From the NCBI RefSeq assembly GCF_001411555.2, contig NC_049909.1:17966623-18030622 (forward strand): 64,000 nt of DNA, in the 5' to 3' direction. How positions within the stretch are numbered: position 1 is the first letter of the stretch; every line of letters begins with the position of its first letter. Both the position numbers and the translations under genes were made by a program. This stretch comes from Juglans regia. Taxonomy: Eukaryota > Streptophyta > Magnoliopsida > Fagales > Juglandaceae. This document shows, in pieces, positions 24,001 through 34,690 of this stretch. The notes beneath the pieces were generated by a model that was given only the letters and a program-made list of their open reading frames with translations, made no database searches and had not been told where the DNA came from.

Positions 24001-27000
24001 AAAAAAAGCCACTGCATGTTTGGAAGAGACAGAGTTCATATCAATTTCATTGCATGCATGATATTATGTGTAGAGTTGCAACAAATATGCTTTTAATTTA
24101 TTATTTTTTGAAATAAGTCGTCAATGAAATAATATCAACAAATCAAGAGTGAAGAAGGAAGTGTCCATAAGTATTCAGGGAACCAGAAAAATTTCCAAGC
24201 AGAAACTCATTGCTTAGATTTTGACAAAGTACAGATCAAAATTCTGACCAATCGTACCATCCATTTAAAACTGCCACAATATGGTTTTCATACCCCACCA
24301 ATAGTCTCTTTTTCTTTTTCCTTTTCTCTTAGTAAGCTATGCCATGGGCCCATCAGACCACGACTTCATTCTCAACTCCATTTTCCACCATGGGACTGTG
24401 TTTCATTTAATCATCTCAGGAATACAGAGAGGTCAACCAATGCATTGTATGATTATTTAAAGATACAGCACAATCAGGCTTATGCTGTGGGAACATATAC
24501 AATTGCTTTGGCAAATAAAATTCTGTCCTATTAAATTTACCGAGTACATATAAAAGGAAGACCTAATGTTCATTCTTGTGAAGTTTTAAACATAGTTGAT
24601 CACCTGAACCTGCTGAAGTCACAGATCCATATCGGACTAAACTTCCCCTCTGCGTCAGATGCACAGAAAAAAAACAAAGTAAAATAAAACTGTGTAAGGC
24701 ATTTCCCCAAGATCTTTAAGCAAATACTTCCTGTTATCCAAGAATAAGTATATACCTTTCGATCTTCTTTCAAAGTGTCAATTATCCGTTCTCTGATTTC
24801 TGCAGTTACACAAGAATACAAACTTGATTATCTGAATGTATAGTTCTTCCATCTGGTCCAGGAAGGGGAGAAAAGAAAAAGAAACAGTATAATGTGTTGG
24901 TGTAGTAGGAGGCACACAATCTTTAAATTTCAAATGTTGTTCTCACAGAAAATATTCATGTTCATGTTGAGAGCTTCAAATGATTCAGAGTGCACTCTTT
25001 CATTCAAAGTGACAGATTCAATTATGTAACACATCCCCAGTGACCCTCGAAAACTTATTTTTCTGCATCAAAAACTTGAAATTAATGTCAAGAATTGCAT
25101 CAGAAATTCCTAATTAGAGGCAGCACCATGTGCTAATAATCTAGTAAGCCCCCTTTACCAATTTTGACAAATGACAACAATGATCATTTTATAAACGAAT
25201 GAACCAATAAATTCCATCCCAGTGATGAAGAAACAAGAAAACAAAACATATACCTGCATGAAGGAAATACACTGATGCCATAAAACATATTACTTGTAAA
25301 ATAAATAACAGAGTCATGAATGCTGAAGGAGAATGATGATGACAGGATGACTAGCAATTGTTTAAATCAACCTATGCCTATTTACCGTCGTGTGGATCAT
25401 ATACCTTTGGCTTTAGTGCCATTTTCTGAACTCCTACTATTTCCAACTTGTTTCCTCGAGCTCTCACAAATGCTTAGAGTTTGACTTGAATTGCTAGGCC
25501 CATCACATGCATCTAAACCAGATGAAACTACTGGTGCAGCAGCAGAAGATTCACTTTGGGAAGGTTCTTGAGAAGCTCTACTCAGCTGCATTTGGTTTGT
25601 GGGATTTACAAAACCATCCATGTCAAGGTCTATGGATTCTTCAACTGCAAGTAAAATCCTAGAATCCTTAACTTGGACATGGGATGCTTCTTGAAAAGTT
25701 CTTGGTATTTCATTTAAATGATTGTTTTGCCCTTGATCGAAGCTACTGTTCACAACAATGTCACGACCATGATAAATCCCATTAGAGCTATCCATAACAG
25801 CTTCTTTTTCAATCTGGTTGCTAAGCTTCTTGCGTTCTAGCGTGCCCTTCAGCATACTCACAACGGAAGAAACTTTATCTATATCAGCCATTCGGGGGGT
25901 GGTGAAAGTCGATGAGGATGAATTTGAAGGAGACATGAATCTGCCCACTTGGTTGGGAATCTCACACGTCGAAAAGTCATTGAAACAATTTGAATTGGAA
26001 AATTCTTGTTTCAATGTATTGATGCTATGCCCAGAAGCATTCTGCATAACTTCCGTACCCATTGTTGTTTGAGCACTCTGCATGGCAGCATACCTCTTCC
26101 TGAAAAAACAAAGTTGATATATGATTCATCTCTAAATTAAAATAAATTCAAAAGAAAATAAAGCAAGAGTAATTTCAGACCCCAATGATCCCAGGCATGA
26201 TTTCTATATCTAGTTAGCTACAAAATAAATTGAAATTTTCATGAATATGATTTTGACTGATGTAAGCACTACACAATAAATACCGCAACTCGGAAGATCG
26301 GCTTCTTGTCATAGGTTGAGAACTATGAAACCATGCCTGCATTAATAGTAAGATATCAGGAAAACATGAAGCTTTAGTGAAAATAAGATTCAAAAAGGAA
26401 AACCTAACCTTGGCCAAATATAAATCTGTAGTTTGCAATCCCTTTTCAACAGAATTCCTGACAAAACTGAAGTAAACTAAATCACTGAACATAATAAGCT
26501 CTATTGAGAAAATGTAGCACTAATAATTTTATTACTTTACAAAATCCTGAAGTATAATACTAATTATGGATGATTCAACCAGAAAACAATAATGGCTCTA
26601 CTAACAGACCTAGCAACTCTGGGACCATGCAATACTACAAAATGGATAGGTACATTCATATTTAAAGGAAGCAGTAAGCACCTAATTGATTGTTGATGGA
26701 GGTCTCCAGAGATATTATCTGCCATAGAATTACTCTGTGGATGTAAATTATCGTTGCTTCTTTTCTTTTGTAGTATACCCACATGTTGCTGACTAGAAAT
26801 ACTGGCAAGTTCGGTGGATATCCTGAAAGTGCAATGAAATTGCAATAGAGTAATTATGTGCCAATATCAAGTACACTAGGTAGTTTAATAAACTATATAG
26901 AAAAGAAAAATGACTAAATACTTAGGAAAGCAAGGTTTAGAGAAGTAAAAGTAACTAAATGAATCTTATCAAACAGCTAGATGATCTTAATAGTCTAACT

Positions 27001-29599
27001 TTTGGTGACTTCCCATGGCTTACAAATGTTTTTTTTGTAAGTAATCTAATATTTTAGTAAAGAAATCAAAATTCATAGCTCAAGTACACAGGCCCCATGG
27101 CTTCAAATGTTTTTTCTAAAGATCAATTATCACTAGAGTGATGTTTACTTTAGGATACGGCTGTGTGGTTCTTAAACATGGCTGTATCGATGAGATATCA
27201 TGATAGTCAAGAGAAGTAGAACTAGCACCAACGTAGACATCACTTAAGGTAGTATGGAGAAATATACAGAATTTAGTTCATCAGAAACTTTAACTCCAAA
27301 AATATTTAAAACCCAATAATAAGTAGATAATAAAGAGATTTGATGAGTGGAAAATTTTGGAACTGCAATTAATCTAATTTCAACTGCCATTTGGACTGTA
27401 GAGGACATGAAACTTGAAGTATACATTTTTCCATCATTTGGACTTTCTTATACTCTATTTCTGATTAAACAAATGGTCATATTAAAATATGAAACAGCTG
27501 GGCAGATAGCAGCTACACATAATTCAAAGGAAAATAAGTTATCATGTTGTTGCTAATTTTTATGTAATTCTATGGTGAAACAGTTATACAAGCCTGAACG
27601 TAACTAGTCTAATCCTATATCATTAGGAAAAGGTAGCTTCCAAATGTTAAAGTACTTCAAAATTTTCTAATCAAAGTTCTGGAAAATTATTGTTATGATT
27701 GTTGGCACTGTTGTTTTTAATATTATCGTGCATGTAGAATCTACAATGGCCTTCGATCAATTAAAAAGCATGTTTCCCTCCATTATTGTGGGATAAAGAG
27801 ACAAAAAAAAGAACATTCACAAACAAGAATCGCAGGAATTGCTTCAGTAAGTCACCGATGTCCATACTGCATATAAGATGTACTCAATCCATGAGTTCTC
27901 TGTTGATAGCCTACTCACCTCCTTGATGCTTGCCGAGTACGATGTGTGATGCTTGATGAGTTGTTGGCATTGTTCTGAAAATAGATATACAAGAATGTAA
28001 GGAAAAAGTAATCGGGAAAGGGAGGAAATAAAAAGCATGATATATTCGACCACAAAGTCACAACCATGAAAATTTCAAGGTAGATTATGATCATTGGATG
28101 ATGAACTACAGAAAGTCCATATTTAGTAGTCCAATTATATAATATCCATTCACATGTTTTCATTCTTTCACTATTTCCAGACAAGGTTTAAGCTGATACA
28201 AGCCTGCAGTGATCATATCAATCATCTCATCTAATTTGGTCCAATACTCATCAAAACTTCTACAGCTTTCCATGGTTCTTAAGTCCAAAAAGTATCAATG
28301 ATAAGTAAATTAATGGATCTAGAAATTTCAAAGGCTAAAACCGACTTTGGTTAAATCCATCGAAAAGAAAAAAAATGCATACTCCTGTTTAGAGCTTCAA
28401 AGTGGATTCAATGTCTGCCAAGTCTATTTGACAAGAGGTAGATGACAAAAGTATTCTCACGACTGATACTTGAAAAAGGCTTTAAATTCTGTTTTGCTTA
28501 ACAACTGGAAAATGATCTTGATGCTTCACCTTGCAAGGCCAGGGTGATCCTCAGTTAAAATTTCACAATTATGAGTCTAAAGGACCATCCGCAATTGCTG
28601 CACAACTATGCTGCAATTAATATCCTATGGAGGTGAAGACTCACACTCAGTTGCTAGTTGTCTTATTTGTAGTACTTCACAGAGCAATACAAGAAAAGTT
28701 TGGATTGTAGAGAAAATGCAAAAAGATTAAAAAAAAAAATTATAGAACAAGAAATGAGGATGGCATCATTTACAAAGGAATGGCTTGAACTGCTCCCTAC
28801 ATCCAAAATGCTTCAAGAAAAATGTGTCACAATCCTCTAGACTCACAATTTTTAGGGGTCATTGGACTAGGAAAAATTTTCCTTGAATTACCCGAGGTGC
28901 ACTTGCTGAAAACTCCTTGCCGAGAGCCTGTGCACCTCGGGATTAGTCGGGACTTTGTTCCGGACACCCGGTGGCAATAAAAAAAGGGTTCCTTTCAAAG
29001 TGGGTGCATTACTTCAGTAAATTACAAGCAACAATATTAGTCCATCTGATTAACACAATAGTAAAGCTCATATCCACCAAGAAACTAATAGGATAATAGC
29101 ACTAAGTTTAAGACAGTTGTTTGCATCCCCTTGATATTTAAATCTGACATATGGTTGTCATTTTCTATACTACTTTTCCTACAAAAATCAAACGTAATCT
29201 GAATGAACTGCATGGAGTAGCATTTTCCCCCTTTATTCCCTCACAAAGAGTCACCAGTGTATAACTGAAGATAGTAACTGTGGTTAAAGGATTCAATAAA
29301 GCTTTAAAAACCATCACAGTGAATGATCCGACTGGTTTCTTCAACACTTTGATTGTGTCATGTTAAAATCCCAATTTGTAGTCAAGGAACAAAGTCATGA
29401 ACAAGGATAAAAAAGCCCCACTTGCCTCTCCGTTTGTGAGCCAACATTTGAAGAGCTCCTCACTATCTGCATGTCGAAAGCTCTGAGAAAGGTTCTTAAA
29501 TCCCAACATCTCCATGCTTGGTGCTGGGACTCCATTTGAGCTTTCCATGAAATATTTCAGGAAGATCTCCTCGCTTGAATTCCTATACAAGTCTTCCAT
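21065..29599 (-). CDS. CYCLOPS: CYCLOPS / IPD3 symbiosis transcription factor
   Basis: CYCLOPS is the nuclear target of the calcium/calmodulin kinase CCaMK (DMI3) and activates genes for arbuscular mycorrhiza and root-nodule symbiosis. Eleven exons join in frame: 29599-29426, 27974-27919, 26822-26682, 26457-26409, 26336-26284, 26099-25405, 24799-24756, 24649-24604, 23681-23633, 23243-23115 and 21191-21065. They give 520 aa, against about 518 for Lotus. Conserved blocks in order are LYRNSSEE and PSMEMLGFK, then HRTRQASRR, ISTELASISSQQH, QPMTRSRSSELRKRYAAMQ (kinase-site Ser near 154), MSPSNSSSS, SSVVSMLKGTLERKKL, QEPSQSESSAAAPVVSSG, DACDGPSNSSQTLSICESSR and IIDTLKEDRK. A basic nuclear signal KKRR lies near residue 427. 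A C-terminal coiled coil follows at about 455-512, containing KRCENLEKEVRSLKLNLSFM and QIEELQKKNEEL; this is the DNA-binding and dimer region. Intron 1 uses a GC donor. The start is shifted relative to legumes and the first kinase site has one extra residue. Otherwise no frame is broken. Confidence 0.93.
28855..28986 (+). mobile_element. 5'-truncated SINE fragment in CYCLOPS intron 1
   Basis: CATTGGACTAGG, GAGGTGCACTT, CACCTCGGGATTAGT and CCGGACACCCGGTG match, in the same order, the 3' body of the full SINE at 46955-47182. It ends in AATAAAAAAA. The tRNA-like head is absent. Confidence 0.7.
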
Positions 29600-31276
29600 C
29601 ACCACGAAATGCCTTTCCCTCCACTCCTAGGAATTGTCTGATCCCAATTTGACCTCAAAGTCTGCTGATCACTGTCCAGTTACAAAAGATTCATCCTTAA
29701 GCTTCCCTTGTTTCCATTCTTAACCATATTTTCTTCTCCAAACAAGAAAATAAAAATAAGAAATCCCCTGAAAGGATTAATATCCACCTCTGTAAGTGGA
29801 CTCTACCCTTGCCACCCCAACAAATAAACGAACTTTGTAAACTGAAAAACCATGAAAATCTTGAACTATATGATAAAAAATCTTGTTAAGAAAAAAAAAA
29901 AAATTGGCAAAAACATCGATACTCACAAACTTGAACTATGAGGAATCGTTGCTCCAACAATTTGCATATGAAACACGAAAAGCTTTGCCTCTAGAGTAAA
30001 TAACAAGCCAAGCTTTCATCTTGTGATCAGCCGAAAATATGACCCCTTTATCAGCAATCAGTTGACAGTTGTACCCAGACTCTTTCCATTTTACACTTGA
30101 GACCAGCCGAGCATACACGGTTTACTCAACCTGACAAGTCCAATCTACTAATATTCTACCGCACAGGTGCGAATTCAGAATAGTCTCTCTTTTTTTTCTT
30201 TTTTACTTCAACAATTTTACAAACATACGGTGGGCAAATTAATAAAATATTCAAAGAGCGGCATCAAATAATTGTGGGTTTTCTTCAGATTCCACCATAT
30301 CATAGTTTGTCTTTTTCTTGATTATGATTATGAAACGTAAATTTACGGCCGTAATCTAAATTTAAAAGGTTGAAAAAATAATGTAAAATGATCGATTAAA
30401 CTCAGGTGGAATTGTTCAATTCAAGACGGAACAAAATACAATTAAAAAAAATAATAATAATAAGAATAATAATAATAATAATAATAAGATGAAAAGGAAT
30501 TGAGTCTTCACCAAAGGTGGAGCAGAAGGTCGGTAAGAGCCATGAAAGAGACCCGTTTTTGGGATTTAAAAATTGTAGCCGTTGAGATGGCGCTTTCAAG
30601 GTTTGGGTGCTTATTGTCTACGGCCATCATACATCATACAAAAAGTATTATAAATAAATAAATGTAATTAAATAAATAAATCAATTAAGAAAGAATTTAG
30701 TCGCAAGCCATACGTTGATATGTCACATTAACAAAAAGTTCAAATTTTTAAATCTCTTATTTAATTTTTTTTTATCGTATTAGCATCATAAATGTGTCAT
30801 TCACACAGAAATATAAATAAATACCCTTAAATTAATCGATTAATAATTTTTAACGAGATTAATAATTTTTTTAAAAAAAAATTGCATTAAGTGGTTTTTT
30901 AACTTGACCAATGTAAGAAATCAAAAGCACAGACGTTCGTGTGCGTGGCATGACTCAAGTTGATAAATTATAGCTTGAAAAGTCTAGTATAGGTAACTTA
31001 CTAACTTCACACTTATATCAACGATTAATAATTTAATAACGTTTTTACGCTACATTTCATTCACGTATAATTTAATTTAAAAGATAAATTTTAAATTTTA
31101 AATTTTACGAATCAAATTATATTATGTGAACGAGGAATGAATTCAAGTAAGATAGATTCGTTCTACCGAAAATTTGATACCGAATGAGTACAGTATAGAT
31201 TGTTTTTTCTCTTTATTTTATTTAGAAAAAAACTATTTTACCTTTCAAGTTGTACCCTTCAAATATACCGCTTGAC
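29600..31276. other. Upstream region of CYCLOPS, gene-free
   Basis: Minus-strand sequence 30118-29936 is open for 60 codons and ends near a GTGAGT donor-like site at about 29928, so it may be a 5' leader exon of CYCLOPS; acceptor candidates (ACTGGACAG) lie near 29680. The rest is AT-rich, with an (AAT)n microsatellite. Nothing else is supported. Confidence 0.35.
30450..30488. repeat. (AAT)n microsatellite
   Basis: About 12 AAT units with one AAG break. Confidence 0.8.
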
Positions 31277-31499
31277 AATTTTTTTTATTTAATAATTAAA
31301 AAAGTGATTTTAAGTATATTGGTATATTTTTTTATTTTTATTTTTAAAAATAACTAGCGGTCAATAGAAGCGGTGCTACTGAGGTGGCAGAGTAGCACCG
31401 CTCTTTTTGTTAACTATTTTTTAAACTCCTTTAAATATTTAAAAAATATCACAAAATTATTTAAAAACACTTTTTTAATTATTAAGTAAAAAAAATTCG
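31277..31499. mobile_element. Long-hairpin foldback element
   Basis: The whole 220-bp stretch is one imperfect inverted repeat. The outer arms read ATTTAATAATTAAAAAAGTG and, on the other strand, CTTAATAATTAAAAAAGTG. The centre is a perfect 12-bp stem AGCGGTGCTACT (31369-31380) and AGTAGCACCGCT (31391-31402) around a 10-base loop. Single arms of similar sequence appear near 15890 and 57310. It behaves as a foldback-type MITE. Confidence 0.7.
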
Positions 31500-33260
31500 A
31501 TACAAACTACGTATACAATTTTTCGGTGGCTCTATCATTTCTCATATATATTTTGTTATTGAAATTACAATAATTGACACGATTAACCCATTAAACGTAA
31601 TATCATGTCAAAATGATACAATATATATTGTCTGTGTAATCTTACAAGTAAGTCTAAGAGACTAAGACACCTAACTCCTCATGATAGTTTTTGCATTCTG
31701 TCTTGTAATGATGTTGGGTTTACTTTATGTGTTTATCTCTTTCCCACTCGAGACACTCAAAGTCCAGCAACAACTATGCACATGCTCTCTGAGTTAAAAA
31801 TTAAAACCTATTTCTTAATCACGAAACAGACCATATACATGCTCTCTAATTCATGGCAATAAAGTTTTAGAACTTTGGTAATTATTATTTTTTTAAATTC
31901 ACATTTTGTTATATATACAGCAAATAAGTAAGTAAGTAGTAATTTACTCTAATCTAATTGGACCAAATTGTTGTTATATTTTGGGATTGAAGAAAACAAA
32001 TTTAATGCAGCAAATGTCGATGGGAAGAATGAATGGCATTTGCAGCTGAATAAAGTAATGATTTCATAATGGTAACTCCACTTGATACATTATATTCAAG
32101 GAGATGATATCATTTGCCCACAAAAGATTCTTTTATTACTTAGTGACTCAGATTTCAGCATAAAAGAATGCAATGGTATACCTAAGCAATTAGGTAATCA
32201 AACATTATTTAATAACATAGTTAATCAGCACCGGATTTGCATCCTTTGCAGTTGGAATACACACAATCTGTCTCTTACAAAGTCATCAACCTGCAAATGT
32301 TTGACCAGAATTCTAACCGCTAGCAAATGTTGTCTTTTGAGGGTTTGGCCAAAATTAACTGGAAAATTGTGTGAAATTGGTACGTTGGGATTTTTTTATT
32401 TTTTGATGTTGGGAACCTCTCCAAGGTAGGGTCCTTCGGATCTATCCATGTAGAGTAAACTCTGGTCCCGTGCATCGTATTCTTGAAAGTTTTTTTACAT
32501 GGAACTGATTAAATCGTTAATTTTTCATCAGGGAGTATGACTCTAAATGATTGTTTGTACCCAAGAGGTATTGAACCTTAGACCTATATTGTGAATTAAC
32601 CCAATATTTGATTTGGTAACTCATTTGAGTTCTCTTAGTATGAGGAAGAACATGAATCAAAATTTTAAAAAAGAATACTGATGTTATAAGACATTTACAC
32701 CACATATTGCTTAAGTGGCACAATTTAATTTTGAAGATAAATTTTATAAATTAAATTTTACTATTTAAGTAACGTAGATTGTGTGTTCTGTATACCGACT
32801 CGAAGAATAGAATAACTCTTTAACAAAAAAAAAAAAAAAAACTTAAATGGGTGAACTGCTTGTTTTATATGATTATTTATTCATATTTGAAAGAAACATT
32901 GTTTTTGGGATCCGGCTAATATAGAAGGCCTTCCACTTCGATGGCAATCATTTGAAAAAGGTCATACAAAATTATCAAAATGGTGTCCGCGTGTTGACAA
33001 ACATCAACTGCCACAATAAACAGTTGAGACTGATTCAGTGATTCGAGAGTCAAACTATGAAATGGGTTGATCCCATGGAATAATCACAGATCCTTCATAA
33101 ATCTGACTTCACTTTCATTATTTTTTTGTTCTGATTATTTGTTTTATGGAGCCGGCATCGTCTTACTTCTAGATGGGGGGACAAATTCTAACCTACTCAA
33201 CAGTACCTTGCTGACCTACTCAACAGTACCGACTTCAAATGTAGCATCTCTTGTTTGCAA
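31500..33260. other. Gene-free stretch
   Basis: AT-rich DNA with poly(A) runs. The segment ending CTGTATACCGACTCGAAGAA near 32800 resembles the right end of the MITE at 60385-60530. A 15-bp direct repeat CTACTCAACAGTACC occurs twice near 33195-33235. No gene is seen. Confidence 0.4.
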
Positions 33261-33360
33261 TCCATTTGGATGCAGAGATAACTCATCTCATCTAATTTTA
33301 ACTAATAATTTTATTACTATTCATAAATTATTTCAATTCATTTCACTATCCAAACGAGCA
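33261..33360. mobile_element. Short MITE of the GAGATGA/TATCCAAAC family
   Basis: The left end is TCCATTTGGATGCAGAGATA, followed by ACTCATCTCATCTAATTTTA. The right end TTTCACTATCCAAACGAGCA is its inverted counterpart. The ends resemble the elements at 8178 and 52216. Confidence 0.5.
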
Positions 33361-33457
33361 TGCCTGTTTCTTAATAGGAAAAAAAAAAGAAGAAGTTATT
33401 TTACATCCTAAATCTTGTACTCCTCCGTCAAACTTGCATGTAAATGCCATCCACCAG

Positions 33458-33643
33458 CAGGGGCGGAACTACCTTATGGCTTGGGGGGGTTTTGGCCCCC
33501 CCAAAGTTTTTAAAATTTGATAAAAATTAAGTTTTAGAAGGTGTTTTTATAAAGTAGACTATATAAAAATTAGTATTTGACCCCCCCAAATTTTTTTTTT
33601 TTAACTTAGCCCCCCTAAACTAGATTTTCTGGTTCCGCCCCTG
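33458..33643. mobile_element. hAT-type MITE with 8-bp target duplication
   Basis: The element is 186 bp. The left end CAGGGGCGGAACTA is mirrored on the other strand by CAGGGGCGGAACCAG. The 8-bp TCCACCAG flanks both sides (33450-33457 and 33644-33651), the hAT duplication length. The interior has GGGGGG and CCCCCC patches and no coding capacity. Confidence 0.85.
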
Positions 33644-33651
33644 TCCACCAG

Positions 33652-34690
33652 CAGCAGATTCAGCAGAATCAAAGATCTTTAAAATGCAGAACAGCAACTG
33701 GAACATTAACTTTCTGAATTGGTTTAAGATATATCAGTAGAATGATAAAGAAACATAAACAAAAGGGTTGTGGGATGGATGTGCATTTGGTAGGTGAGAG
33801 TTCATGTGCATCTAAAATGCCGGAGTAAGATACCCTCTTCCACCTCTGTCTGAATCACACCCAAATTGCCTAACTTGAATCCAACTATGCAGTGACAGAA
33901 TCTTTCAAGTGTGAGGTCTTTAATGCTCGTCCCTTTTTTCTTTTCAGTCAACTTATTAATTTCTAGTCTCTGAAGGGCCCTAAAGCCAGAGCCTCTCTAT
34001 GCCCGTCTCTTCTCTTCTTCAATCATTGATAACTCCAATCGAAACGCCATATGAAACAAATCTCGTGTCGGATAGCATCCATAGTTTACCTTTATGGGCA
34101 TCATATAGTATCCTTAATTGAATGAAACATGATCTTTGAGAGTTACACTTAATTACTGTCATATTTCTGCGTGCCCTTTGGTGGTGCAGATCCGTTCGAC
34201 CTATCTGGAGTAGCTGAGCTCTAGAGTCTGTGTCTTTTGCAGATTGTTCTCTTTATCGTATTGGGATTCACTTGAATCAGCTATTGTGTTATGGGTTATT
34301 TTTCCTAGTTTCAAGTCTCACATACACGTAGTCTAGGCAACATGGAGACCTCTTATATATATGTCTGCTTTGAGCTTTGTTGGATATGTCCTGTTTTTTT
34401 TTTGGGTAATCAAAGTAATTCACAGTAAAGATAGAAATTTAAGTGTCTGAACACGATATTTGCCAATCATGACATGCAATCAAAACAACCTTTAGTTCTG
34501 AAGATTTCTTCCACGGTCAAAAACTAAAGAAACCACTCAACAGAAGTTTGAAATTTGACAAGACTTTCCTCCCTACAAAGGCAGAATCCCGTAAATGTAA
34601 GTTACCTCAGCTTACATGAAGTTCAAGACGACATTACATAAAGGAAATGGTAGCTGCCAAGAGTATTTGACCAGTAGCACACACCCAAAG
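33652..34690. other. Gene-free stretch downstream of CLPP4
   Basis: I see no supported gene. The part closest to 34691 is the likely 3' UTR of CLPP4. Confidence 0.4.
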
